From NCBI RefSeq assembly GCF_006547065.1, contig NZ_CP041243.1, positions 1,131,001 to 1,195,000 of the forward strand: DNA of 64,000 nt, read 5' to 3'. Shown in pieces: positions 56,297 to 64,000 of this stretch. The stretch is from Brevundimonas sp. M20 (lineage in GTDB: Bacteria > Pseudomonadota > Alphaproteobacteria > Caulobacterales > Caulobacteraceae). The position numbers were made by a program, and so were the translations under genes. The notes beneath the pieces were generated by a model that ran no database searches, was not told where the DNA came from, and saw nothing but the letters and a program-made list of their open reading frames with translations. Every line of letters begins with the position of its first letter. Position 1 is the first letter of the stretch.

Positions 56297-57265
56297 ATGC
56301 GATGGAATCAGATCGGCTGGGCGTCGGTCGTGGCGGCGGCGGGACTTTTCATCAGTGTGGCGGATGCGCGAGCACAGACGCCGCCGGAGGGCTTCGTCTG
56401 GTACGTGCTGAACGCGCTGAACGGCTTTTATCTCGACGTCGATGATCCGACGAACCGGCCCCCTTTGGTCACCGAAATTCCGGACGGCGTGCTTGAGCCG
56501 GTGGAGGTGAGCGGCGACGACCGGACTGACTGGCTCATCCGTTGGCCCGACTCCACGCAGTTCTGCGGCACCGGCGGTTGTCGCGCCACTTTATATCTAA
56601 GCGGCGAAGACGGCTTCATTCGCGCCTTTGATCGACAGGCCCTTCGCTTCGAAGTGAAGACGGTCGATGGGGAGGTCCGGGTCGAAGCCGCGCTGCACCA
56701 TCTATACTGCGATAGCGGCCGGAATGAATGCCTGCGCGCCTGGGCGTGGGAGCCTGCGGCCGGGCGGCTACAGGAGCGGCCCTCCAGTGACGGGATCAGC
56801 CGCCTGACCATCGTCGCGCCTGTCGACCTGGGCGAAGAGGCGGACGGGTCGCCGATTCTGCCGGACTGGACCCCATCGACGCTCGAGGAGATCCGCTTCC
56901 ACAGCCGGGTCTGGCGTCCGGCGACGACGGAGGAGGGGCCCAGCCTCTGTCAGGCAGAACTGTTCGACACACCGGATGTGAATGGCGATGGGCTGCGCGA
57001 CTGGGTGTTCACCCCCGCCGGCGAATGCGATGGCGAGCCGGAAAGCGGCTTTCAGGTCTGGGTGACCATGGGACCCGGTCCGGGGCCGCAGGGACGCGGA
57101 GGGCCGGTCGCGCTGGCCTATACCGCCCCGCCGGAGCGCTGGGCCGAGTATGAAGTGTCGGAGCGTCCGGCTATGCTTATGGTGGTCGCGCCCTGTGGAG
57201 AGGGAGCGGATTGCGGCGGTATTCCACTGCGCTGGAACGCTTCGACAGGCCGTCTGGTGGAGTAG
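56297..57265 (+). CDS. Hypothetical secreted protein
   Basis: A 322-residue protein with a signal peptide ending ARAQ (ATG at 56297, GGAGGGAGGAC upstream). Eight cysteines, often in close pairs (FCGTGGCRA, YCDSGRNEC, PCGEGADCGG), suggest disulfides in the periplasm. Two DVDD/DVNGDGLRDWVF segments resemble calcium-binding or FG-GAP-like loops. No named family is recognised. It ends 33 nt before the -35 of the S10 promoter, with no clear terminator between. Confidence 0.7.
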   Translation: MRWNQIGWASVVAAAGLFISVADARAQTPPEGFVWYVLNALNGFYLDVDDPTNRPPLVTEIPDGVLEPVEVSGDDRTDWLIRWPDSTQFCGTGGCRATLYLSGEDGFIRAFDRQALRFEVKTVDGEVRVEAALHHLYCDSGRNECLRAWAWEPAAGRLQERPSSDGISRLTIVAPVDLGEEADGSPILPDWTPSTLEEIRFHSRVWRPATTEEGPSLCQAELFDTPDVNGDGLRDWVFTPAGECDGEPESGFQVWVTMGPGPGPQGRGGPVALAYTAPPERWAEYEVSERPAMLMVVAPCGEGADCGGIPLRWNASTGRLVE

Positions 57266-57298
57266 GCGGAAAACCCCGCCCCGACACAGTTTCGCCGC

Positions 57299-57327
57299 TT
57301 GACGAACGGGGACTCAATCGGCATAAG
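57299..57327 (+). promoter_or_regulatory. Promoter of the S10 operon
   Basis: TTGACG (57299-57304) and CATAAG (57322-57327) are spaced by exactly 17 bp. The leader to rpsJ would be about 230 nt and might hold an L4-responsive structure as in enterobacteria; I could not fold it with confidence. Confidence 0.65.
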
Positions 57328-57562
57328 CGCCCACTCTTGTTGGACCGGCTGTGCACCTCCGGGTGCAGACGCGGTTCGCAAGAACGACCTGAGTGCCTGT
57401 TCTTTGCAGTTTCTTGGGACTCCAACGGCCTTCGCGGGGTACTGCGTGGGCCGATCGTTTTTGCGGACGTGCGTACTCTGAAGGCTTTCTGGCCTGAAGA
57501 CCTCCGGTCTTTGAAATGGTTCACAGGGACGCAGGTTCGCCTGCTTGGGAATAACAACCGAT

Positions 57563-57868
<306 letters not shown>

Positions 57869-57889
57869 AGAAGAAAGAGGCGGGATCCG

Positions 57890-58645
57890 ATGCGCACGGG
57901 CGTGATCGCCAAGAAGCTGGGCATGACCCGCGTGTTCGCCGATGACGGCGCGCACGTTCCGGTCACTGTGCTGCAGCTCGACGGCTGCCAAGTCGTCGGC
58001 CAACGTACCCAGGAGCGTGACGGCTACGTCGCTCTCCAGCTGGGCGCTGGCACCAAGAAGGCCAAGAACACCAACAAGGCTCAACGCGAAGCTTTCGCGA
58101 AGCTGGAAGTGGAGCCGAAGGCCTATGTGACCGAGTTCCGCGTTGACGCGGACGCCCTGGTCGAAGTCGGCGCCGAGTTCTCGGCTGACCACTTCGTCGC
58201 GGGCCAGAAGGTCGATGTCCAGGCCGAGACCATCGGCAAGGGCTTCGCCGGCGCCATGAAGCGCTGGAACTTCGGCGGCCTTCGCGCCACCCACGGTGTG
58301 TCGGTTTCGCACCGCTCGCACGGTTCGACGGGTAACCGTCAGGACCCGGGCCGGACGTTCCCCGGCAAGAAGATGGCCGGCCACCTCGGCCAGGAAGTCG
58401 TCACCACCCAGAACCTGACCGTCTTCCGCGTTGACGCGGAACGCGGCCTGATCCTGATCAAGGGCGCTGTCCCCGGTCACGAAGGCACGTGGGTCAAGAT
58501 CCGCGACGCCGTGAAGAAGGCCCGCCCGGCTGAAGCCCCGTTCCCCGGTGGCGTGAAGTCGTCGGCCGCTCCGGCTGCTCAACCCGCTGAGACCCCGGCT
58601 GAAGAAGCTCCGGCCGTCGAAGCGACCGAAGGCGGTGAAGCGTAA
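57890..58645 (+). CDS. rplC: 50S ribosomal protein L3
   Basis: A 251-residue L3. The core (about 1-213) begins [16 protein letters not shown] and contains [43 protein letters not shown]. The last 35 or so residues form an Ala/Pro/Glu-rich tail ([20 protein letters not shown]) absent from E. coli L3 (209 aa). It is needed for peptidyl-transferase centre assembly. Its stop overlaps the rplD start (TAATG). Confidence 0.97.
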   Translation: MRTGVIAKKLGMTRVFADDGAHVPVTVLQLDGCQVVGQRTQERDGYVALQLGAGTKKAKNTNKAQREAFAKLEVEPKAYVTEFRVDADALVEVGAEFSADHFVAGQKVDVQAETIGKGFAGAMKRWNFGGLRATHGVSVSHRSHGSTGNRQDPGRTFPGKKMAGHLGQEVVTTQNLTVFRVDAERGLILIKGAVPGHEGTWVKIRDAVKKARPAEAPFPGGVKSSAAPAAQPAETPAEEAPAVEATEGGEA

Positions 58646-59283
58646 TGAAACTCTCGGTCATCAAACTCGACGGCAAGGCCTCGGGCGACGTTGAACTGTC
58701 GGACGCCGTCTTCGGCATCTCCGACATTCGCGGCGACCTGCTGGCCCGCTACGTCAACTGGCAGCTGGCCAAGCGCCGCGCCGGCACGCACAAGGTTCAA
58801 ACCCGCAACGAGAACTCTCGTACGGGCAAGAAGATGTACAAGCAGAAGGGCACCGGCGGCGCCCGTCACGGTTCGCGCCGTGCGCCGCAGTTCGTCGGTG
58901 GTTCGCGCGCTTTCGGTCCGGTCGTTCGCTCGCACGCCTATGACCTGCCCAAGAAGGTCCGCGCCCTGGCCCTGCGTCACGCGCTGTCGTCGAAAGCCAA
59001 GGCCGGTTCGCTGGTCGTGGTCGACACCGTCGCCGTGAAGGAAGCCAAGACCGCCTCGCTGCGCGAAACCTTCGGCAAGCTGGGCTGGACCAAGGCTCTG
59101 ATCATCGCTGGTCCGGAAGTCGACGTGAACTTCGGCCTGGCCGCTCGCAACATCCCGCACATCGACGTGCTGCCGAACGCCGGCCTGAACGTCTATGACA
59201 TCCTGCGGGCCGACAAGCTGGTGCTGACGAAGGCTGCTGTTGAAGCCATCGAAGCCCGCTTCGCGAAGAAGGAGGCCGCGTAA
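58645..59283 (+). CDS. rplD: 50S ribosomal protein L4
   Basis: A 212-residue L4, with a globular domain and the long tunnel loop ([29 protein letters not shown]). In other bacteria L4 also represses its own operon. Start and stop overlap both neighbours by one base (TAATG), giving tight translational coupling. Confidence 0.97.
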   Translation: MKLSVIKLDGKASGDVELSDAVFGISDIRGDLLARYVNWQLAKRRAGTHKVQTRNENSRTGKKMYKQKGTGGARHGSRRAPQFVGGSRAFGPVVRSHAYDLPKKVRALALRHALSSKAKAGSLVVVDTVAVKEAKTASLRETFGKLGWTKALIIAGPEVDVNFGLAARNIPHIDVLPNAGLNVYDILRADKLVLTKAAVEAIEARFAKKEAA

Positions 59284-59588
59284 TGGCCGGCGCTCAACCG
59301 ACCGCGCGTCACTACGACACCATCCTGGCTCCGGTGATCACCGAGAAGGCCACGATCCTGTCGGAACAGAACAAGGTCGTCTTCCGCGTCGCGGAAAACG
59401 CCTCGAAGGACGAGATCGCCGCTGCGGTCGAGGCCCTGTTCAAGGTCAACGTGCTGAAGGTCAACACCCTCGTTCAGAAGGGCAAGACCAAGCGTTTCCG
59501 CGGCATTCTTGGCCGTCGGGTCGACATCAAAAAAGCGATCGTGACGCTGGCTGAAGGCCAGTCGATCGACGTCACCACGGGGCTCTAA
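59283..59588 (+). CDS. rplW: 50S ribosomal protein L23
   Basis: A 101-residue L23, located at the tunnel exit where trigger factor and SRP dock. It contains [22 protein letters not shown] and [25 protein letters not shown] overlap with rplD; rplB starts 4 nt after its stop. Confidence 0.97.
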   Translation: MAGAQPTARHYDTILAPVITEKATILSEQNKVVFRVAENASKDEIAAAVEALFKVNVLKVNTLVQKGKTKRFRGILGRRVDIKKAIVTLAEGQSIDVTTGL

Positions 59589-59592
59589 GCAC

Positions 59593-60426
59593 ATGGCTTT
59601 GAAGACCTACAATCCGACTTCGCCGGGCCGTCGCGCCCTGGTGCTGATCGACCGCTCGGAGCTCCACAAGGGCCGTCCCGAGAAGTCGCTGACCGAAGGC
59701 CTGACCAAGTCGGGCGGTCGTGGTCAGGGCGGTCGCATCGCTGTCCGCTTCCGCGGCGGCGGCGCCAAGACCCTGTACCGCAAGATCGACTTCAAGCGTC
59801 GCAAGTTCGCCTCGGCGACCGTCGAACGCCTGGAATACGATCCGAACCGCACCGCCTTCATCGCCCTCATCACCTATGAGGACGGCGAGAAAGCCTACAT
59901 CATCGCGCCGCAACGCCTGAAGGCGGGCGACACGGTGGTCGCTGGTGAAAAGGTCGACGTGAAGCCGGGCAATGCGATGCCGCTGCGCTCGATCCCGGTC
60001 GGCACGATCATCCACAACGTCGAAATGAAGCCGGGCAAGGGCGCCCAGCTGGCCCGCTCGGCCGGCGCCTACGCCCAGCTGGTCGGCCGCGATCAGGGCT
60101 ACGCCCAGATCCGTCTCGGCTCGGGTGAGCTTCGCATGGTCCTGGACGGCTGCATGGCCACGGTGGGCGCGGTTTCGAACCCCGACCACATGAACCAGAA
60201 CCTCGGCAAGGCCGGTCGCAAGCGTCACATGGGCTTCCGCCCGCACGTCCGCGGCGTCGCCATGAACCCGATCGACCACCCGCACGGTGGTGGTGAAGGC
60301 CGGACCTCTGGTGGTCGCACCCCGGTTACGCCGTGGGGCAAGGACACCAAGGGCACCCGCACCCGCAAGAACAAGGCGACGGACAAGTACATCATCCGTA
60401 CCCGTCACGTTAAGAAGGCTCGCTAA
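59593..60426 (+). CDS. rplB: 50S ribosomal protein L2
   Basis: A 277-residue L2, essential for subunit joining and peptidyl transfer. It begins [19 protein letters not shown], and the conserved loop near the C-terminus reads [29 protein letters not shown] with the key histidine. Fits the family in length and ends. Confidence 0.98.
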   Translation: MALKTYNPTSPGRRALVLIDRSELHKGRPEKSLTEGLTKSGGRGQGGRIAVRFRGGGAKTLYRKIDFKRRKFASATVERLEYDPNRTAFIALITYEDGEKAYIIAPQRLKAGDTVVAGEKVDVKPGNAMPLRSIPVGTIIHNVEMKPGKGAQLARSAGAYAQLVGRDQGYAQIRLGSGELRMVLDGCMATVGAVSNPDHMNQNLGKAGRKRHMGFRPHVRGVAMNPIDHPHGGGEGRTSGGRTPVTPWGKDTKGTRTRKNKATDKYIIRTRHVKKAR

Positions 60427-60429
60427 CCG

Positions 60430-60708
60430 ATGGCCCGCTCCTCCTGGAAAGGCCCGTTTGTCGACGGGTATCTGCTCAAGAAGGCCGACGCCGTTCAGAC
60501 GTCGGGCCGCAAGGATGTGATCAAGACCTGGTCGCGCCGCTCCACCATCCTGCCGCAGTTCGTCGGTCTGACGTTCGGCGTCCACAACGGCCAGAAGCAC
60601 GTGCCGGTGATCGTCTCGGAAGAGATGGTCGGCATGAAGTTCGGCGAGTTCGCCCCGACCCGGAACTTCCCGGGCCACGCGGCGGACAAGAAGGCCAAGA
60701 GGAAGTAA
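60430..60708 (+). CDS. rpsS: 30S ribosomal protein S19
   Basis: A 92-residue S19 that pairs with S13 in the 30S head. It begins [20 protein letters not shown] and contains [22 protein letters not shown] and [19 protein letters not shown]. Three nt separate it from rplB. Confidence 0.97.
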   Translation: MARSSWKGPFVDGYLLKKADAVQTSGRKDVIKTWSRRSTILPQFVGLTFGVHNGQKHVPVIVSEEMVGMKFGEFAPTRNFPGHAADKKAKRK

Positions 60709-60711
60709 TCC

Positions 60712-61092
60712 ATGGCCCAGACCAAGAACCCCCGCCGGGTCGGCTCGACCGAAGCCCGCGCCAAGCTGGTGAACGTCCGGATCAGCCCGCAAAAGCTGAA
60801 CCTGGTCGCCGCCTCGATCCGCGGTCTGCCGGTGCAGAAGGCGCTCAACGAGCTGGAATTCAGCCGTAAGCGCATCGCCACCGACGTCCGCAAGGTCCTG
60901 TATTCGGCGATCTCGAACGCCGAGAACAACCACAACCTCGACATCGACAACCTGGTCGTCGCCGAGGCCTTCGTGGGCAAGAACCTGGTGATGAAGCGTT
61001 TCGCGAGCCGCGCTCGTGGTCGCTCGTCGCGCATCCTGAAACCGTTCAGCGAGATCACCATCGTGGTCCGTGAAGCCGGCGAGGCCGCCTGA
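60712..61092 (+). CDS. rplV: 50S ribosomal protein L22
   Basis: A 126-residue L22 with the beta-hairpin that reaches the exit tunnel ([25 protein letters not shown]). It begins [18 protein letters not shown]. Its stop overlaps the rpsC ATG as TGATG. Confidence 0.97.
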   Translation: MAQTKNPRRVGSTEARAKLVNVRISPQKLNLVAASIRGLPVQKALNELEFSRKRIATDVRKVLYSAISNAENNHNLDIDNLVVAEAFVGKNLVMKRFASRARGRSSRILKPFSEITIVVREAGEAA

Positions 61093-61847
61093 TGGGTCAG
61101 AAAATCAATCCGATCGGTTTCCGCCTCGGCGTGAACCGCACGTGGGACAGCCGCTGGTTCGCCGACGGTGCCTCCTACGCCCGCCTGCTGCACCAGGACC
61201 TGAAGCTGCGCGAGTGGCTGAAGGAGCGTCTGCAAGCCGCCGGCGTGTCGCGCATCATCATCGAGCGCCCGCACAAGAAGTGCCGCGTGACGATCTACGC
61301 CGCCCGTCCGGGTGTCGTGATCGGCAAGAAGGGCGCCGACATCGAGAAGCTCCGCAAGGACATCTCGGCCCGCACTGAAGGCGAAGTTCACCTGAACATC
61401 GTCGAAGTCCGCAAGCCGGAAACCGACGCTCAGCTGATCGCCGAGAACATCGCGCAACAGCTGGAACGCCGCATCGCCTTCCGTCGCGCCATGAAGCGCG
61501 CGATGCAGTCGGCCATGCGTCTGGGCGCCAAGGGTGTCCGGATCAACGTTTCGGGTCGCCTCGGCGGCGCTGAAATCGCCCGTATGGAATGGTACCGCGA
61601 AGGTCGCGTGCCGCTTCACACCCTGCGCGCCGACATCGACTATGGCTTCATCGAAGCCAAGACGACCTACGGCATCATCGGCGTGAAGGTCTGGGTCTTC
61701 AAGGGTGAGGTGCTCGAGCACGACCCGATGGCCCAGGACAAGCGCTGGGCCCAGGAAGCCTCGGGTCCGTCGTCGAACGAAGGCCGTGAACGTGGCCCCC
61801 GCGGTGATCGCGGCCCGCGTCGCGACCGCGGACGTGGTGAGAACTAA
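61092..61847 (+). CDS. rpsC: 30S ribosomal protein S3
   Basis: A 251-residue S3. The N-terminal part starts [20 protein letters not shown], the KH domain carries [16 protein letters not shown], and the C-terminal tail is Arg/Gly/Asp-rich ([19 protein letters not shown]). It forms part of the mRNA entry pore. Confidence 0.97.
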   Translation: MGQKINPIGFRLGVNRTWDSRWFADGASYARLLHQDLKLREWLKERLQAAGVSRIIIERPHKKCRVTIYAARPGVVIGKKGADIEKLRKDISARTEGEVHLNIVEVRKPETDAQLIAENIAQQLERRIAFRRAMKRAMQSAMRLGAKGVRINVSGRLGGAEIARMEWYREGRVPLHTLRADIDYGFIEAKTTYGIIGVKVWVFKGEVLEHDPMAQDKRWAQEASGPSSNEGRERGPRGDRGPRRDRGRGEN

Positions 61848-61850
61848 GTC

Positions 61851-62291
61851 ATGCTGCAACCGAAAAAGACCAAGTACCGCAAGGCCTTCAAGGGCCGGAT
61901 TCACGGTTCGGCCAAGGGCGGCTTCTCGCTGAACTTCGGCTCTTACGGCCTGAAAACGGTCGAGCCGGAACGCATCACCGCGCGTCAGATCGAGGCGGCT
62001 CGCCGCGCGATCACCCGCCAGATGAAGCGTCAGGGCCGCGTCTGGATCCGGGTGTTCCCGGATCTGCCCGTCACGGGCAAGCCGGCTGAAGTCCGGATGG
62101 GTAAGGGCAAGGGCGCCGTGGACCACTGGGCCGCGCGTTGCCACCCGGGCCGCATCCTGTTCGAAATCGACGGCGTGCCGGACGATGTGGCGCGTGAAGC
62201 GCTGCGTCTCGGCGCCGCCAAGCTGCCGGTCCGCACCAAGGTGGTCACCCGCCTTGACGCCGGCATCGCTCATGTGGAGGCCGCTGCCTGA
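61851..62291 (+). CDS. rplP: 50S ribosomal protein L16
   Basis: A 146-residue L16, near the A-site. It begins [19 protein letters not shown] and contains [38 protein letters not shown]. The arginine region hydroxylated in E. coli L16 is present ([15 protein letters not shown]). The stop overlaps rpmC (TGATG). Confidence 0.97.
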   Translation: MLQPKKTKYRKAFKGRIHGSAKGGFSLNFGSYGLKTVEPERITARQIEAARRAITRQMKRQGRVWIRVFPDLPVTGKPAEVRMGKGKGAVDHWAARCHPGRILFEIDGVPDDVAREALRLGAAKLPVRTKVVTRLDAGIAHVEAAA

Positions 62292-62488
62292 TGACCAAGA
62301 TCGCCGATCTCCGGTCGCAAACCGCTGACCAGCTGTCCGACGAGCTGCTGAAGCTCAAGAAGGAACAGTTCAACCTGCGCTTCCAGGCCGCCACCGGCCA
62401 GATGGAAAAGACCCACCGGGTCTCGGAAGTGCGCAAGGACATCGCCCGCATCTCCACGCTTCTGCGTGAGAAGCGCGCGGCTGTTTAA
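62291..62488 (+). CDS. rpmC: 50S ribosomal protein L29
   Basis: A 65-residue helical protein at the tunnel exit near L23. It contains [41 protein letters not shown]. The length and TGATG overlap with rplP fit the S10 operon pattern. Confidence 0.96.
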   Translation: MTKIADLRSQTADQLSDELLKLKKEQFNLRFQAATGQMEKTHRVSEVRKDIARISTLLREKRAAV

Positions 62489-62498
62489 GGAAACGAAG

Positions 62499-62750
62499 AT
62501 GCCGAAGCGAATTCTCGAAGGCGTGGTCGTCTCCGACAAGGGCGACAAGACTGTCATCGTCAAGGTCGAGCGCACCCTGCTGCACCCGGTCCTGAAGAAG
62601 ACCGTCCGTCTGTCCAAGAAGTACCACGCTCACGACGAAGCGAATGCCCTCAAGGTCGGTGACCTGGCCCGCATCGTCGAGTGCGCCCCGAAGTCCAAGC
62701 TGAAGCGCTGGGAAGTCCTGTCGGACGCCTCGGCCGCCTCGGCCTCGTAA
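62499..62750 (+). CDS. rpsQ: 30S ribosomal protein S17
   Basis: An 83-residue S17. The start [21 protein letters not shown] at 62499 is chosen over an upstream ATG, because AAGGAAACGAAG precedes it. It binds 16S rRNA early in assembly. A short Ala/Ser tail (SDASAASAS) ends it. Confidence 0.97.
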   Translation: MPKRILEGVVVSDKGDKTVIVKVERTLLHPVLKKTVRLSKKYHAHDEANALKVGDLARIVECAPKSKLKRWEVLSDASAASAS

Positions 62751-62768
62751 GAAGAAGGATCGGATCCC

Positions 62769-63137
62769 ATGATCCAGATGCAAACTAACCTGGAGGTGGC
62801 CGACAATTCGGGCGCTCGCCGGGTCATGTGCATCAAGGTGCTTGGCGGCTCGAAGCGCCGCTACGCCTCGGTGGGCGACACCATTGTCGCCTCGGTGAAG
62901 GAAGCGATTCCGCGCGGCCGCGTGAAGAAGGGCGACGTCGTTCGCGCCATCGTCGTGCGCACCGCCAAGGACATCATGCGCAAGGACGGCTCTGTCATTC
63001 GTTTCGACAAGTCGGCCGCCGTCATCGTCAACAAGCAAAACGAGCCTGTCGGCACCCGTATCTTCGGGCCGGTTCCGCGCGAACTGCGCGCCAAGAACCA
63101 CATGAAGATCATCTCGCTGGCTCCGGAGGTCCTGTAA
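62769..63137 (+). CDS. rplN: 50S ribosomal protein L14
   Basis: A 122-residue L14 beginning [27 protein letters not shown] and ending [11 protein letters not shown]. It contacts 16S rRNA in an intersubunit bridge. Length and sequence fit the family exactly. Confidence 0.98.
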   Translation: MIQMQTNLEVADNSGARRVMCIKVLGGSKRRYASVGDTIVASVKEAIPRGRVKKGDVVRAIVVRTAKDIMRKDGSVIRFDKSAAVIVNKQNEPVGTRIFGPVPRELRAKNHMKIISLAPEVL

Positions 63138-63139
63138 CC

Positions 63140-63448
63140 ATGGCCGCCAAGATCAAGAAGGGCGACAACGTCGTCATCCTGACCGGCAAGGACAAGGGCC
63201 GTACCGGCCAGGTCCTGAAGGTCCTTCCGACCGAGAACCGCGTCGTCGTGCAAGGCATCAACATGGTGCAGCGTCACACGCGTCCGACCCAGGGCGACCC
63301 CCAGGGCGGTATCAAGAACAAGGAAGCCTCGCTTCACCTGTCGAACGTCGCGATCGCCGACGCCAACGGCAAGGCGACCCGCGTCGGCTTCAAGGTTGAA
63401 GAGGGCAAGAAGGTCCGCTTCGCCAAGACGACGGGAGACGTCATCTAA
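63140..63448 (+). CDS. rplX: 50S ribosomal protein L24
   Basis: A 102-residue L24, an early assembly protein. It begins [20 protein letters not shown] with the KOW motif, and contains [20 protein letters not shown]. The ATG at 63140 is two nt after the rplN stop. The stop overlaps the rplE ATG as TAATG. Confidence 0.97.
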   Translation: MAAKIKKGDNVVILTGKDKGRTGQVLKVLPTENRVVVQGINMVQRHTRPTQGDPQGGIKNKEASLHLSNVAIADANGKATRVGFKVEEGKKVRFAKTTGDVI

Positions 63449-64000
63449 TGGCCGACACCAAGTACACCCCGCGGCTGAAGACGGAATACAACTCGCGCAT
63501 CCGCGGCGAGATGAAGACCAAGTTCGGCTACACGAACGAGATGCAGATCCCCAAGCTGGACAAGATCGTCCTGAACATGGGTATCGGTGAAGCTGTCGCT
63601 GACTCCAAGAAGGCCACCGCGGCCCTCAAGGATCTGACCGCCATCGCCGGTCAGAAGGCTGTGCCGACCAAGGCCCGCAACTCCATCGCCGGCTTCAAGC
63701 TGCGCGAAGGCATGGTTGTCGGCGGCAAGGTCACGCTGCGCGGCGACCAGATGTACGAGTTCCTGGACCGGTTCATCACGATCGCGCTGCCGCGCGTGAA
63801 GGATTTCCGCGGCCTCAAGGGCACTTCGTTTGACGGTCGCGGCAACTACGCCACCGGTCTGAAGGAGCACATCGTGTTCCCGGAGATCAACTACGACCAG
63901 ATCGACCAGATGTGGGGCATGGACATCATCGTCTGCACCACGGCCAAGACCGACGAGGAAGCCAAGGCTCTCCTCGCCGAGTTCAAGTTCCCGTTCGTGA
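63448..64000 (+). CDS. rplE: 50S ribosomal protein L5, last residues beyond right edge
   Basis: 184 codons of L5 are visible, from [22 protein letters not shown] to EFKFPFV, and the frame is still open at 64000. Family length is about 179-187, so only one or a few codons are missing. It contains [18 protein letters not shown] and the [24 protein letters not shown] block. It binds 5S rRNA. Confidence 0.97.
   Translation, partial: MADTKYTPRLKTEYNSRIRGEMKTKFGYTNEMQIPKLDKIVLNMGIGEAVADSKKATAALKDLTAIAGQKAVPTKARNSIAGFKLREGMVVGGKVTLRGDQMYEFLDRFITIALPRVKDFRGLKGTSFDGRGNYATGLKEHIVFPEINYDQIDQMWGMDIIVCTTAKTDEEAKALLAEFKFPFV

Overview
The window looks like a chromosome segment of a Caulobacteraceae alphaproteobacterium, most probably Brevundimonas or a close relative. 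The DNA is GC-rich and almost fully coding. rpmJ, gapR (DUF2312) and a TacA-type sigma-54 response regulator lie close together, as remembered for Caulobacter crescentus. There are several TonB-dependent receptors, and the ribosomal proteins are alphaproteobacterial in type. Genus-level naming is inference from gene content; no search was run.

Layout. 1-3.9 kb: a TonB-dependent receptor cut by the left edge, with a Fur-like box, then two sugar-transfer-like genes. 4.0-13.4 kb: a two-carbon/carboxylate module made of acetyl-CoA synthetase, a DcaP-type porin, the CrbR-like regulator, the CrbS-like transporter-kinase and a large MFS permease. The same 16-mer lies upstream of both the porin-acs operon and the permease. 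13.6-19.6 kb: tRNA-Ser, a NadQ-like regulator with an HD hydrolase, a lipoprotein, MoxR, a lytic transglycosylase and an odd tRNA-Cys-like gene. 20-27.7 kb: rpmJ, gapR, a second TonB-dependent receptor, tacA and a DUF4153 membrane protein. 28-29 kb: rplJ-rplL. 29-34 kb: two tandem M61 peptidases, a decayed alpha/beta hydrolase and an FKBP isomerase. 34.4-42.9 kb: rpoB-rpoC. 43-44.6 kb: two tandem TonB-like proline-rich membrane proteins on the opposite strand. 45-49.5 kb: the str operon rpsL-rpsG-fusA-tuf. 49.5-57.3 kb: eight envelope or metabolic genes. 57.5-64 kb: the S10 operon from rpsJ to rplE, which is cut by the right edge.

How it works together. About half of the window is core expression machinery: RNA polymerase, elongation factors and ribosomal proteins. 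Good sigma-70-type promoters can be read before rplJ, rpsL and rpsJ, and strong terminators follow rplL, rpoC and tuf. The acetate module has sensor, regulator, outer-membrane pore, candidate inner-membrane permease and activating enzyme within 9.5 kb, and the shared palindromic 16-mer is a candidate binding site for its regulator.

The items most worth a second look are: (i) the shared 16-mer of the acetate module; (ii) the 77-nt tRNA-Cys-like gene with an 8-nt anticodon loop and a 13-bp acceptor/T helix; (iii) three intergenic palindromes built from different short repeated words but with the same architecture; (iv) a palindromic repeat inserted in frame in tacA; (v) the tandem proline-rich pair with a duplicated upstream box; (vi) the hydrolase pseudogene. 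No CRISPR array, insertion sequence, prophage or classical defence system was seen.
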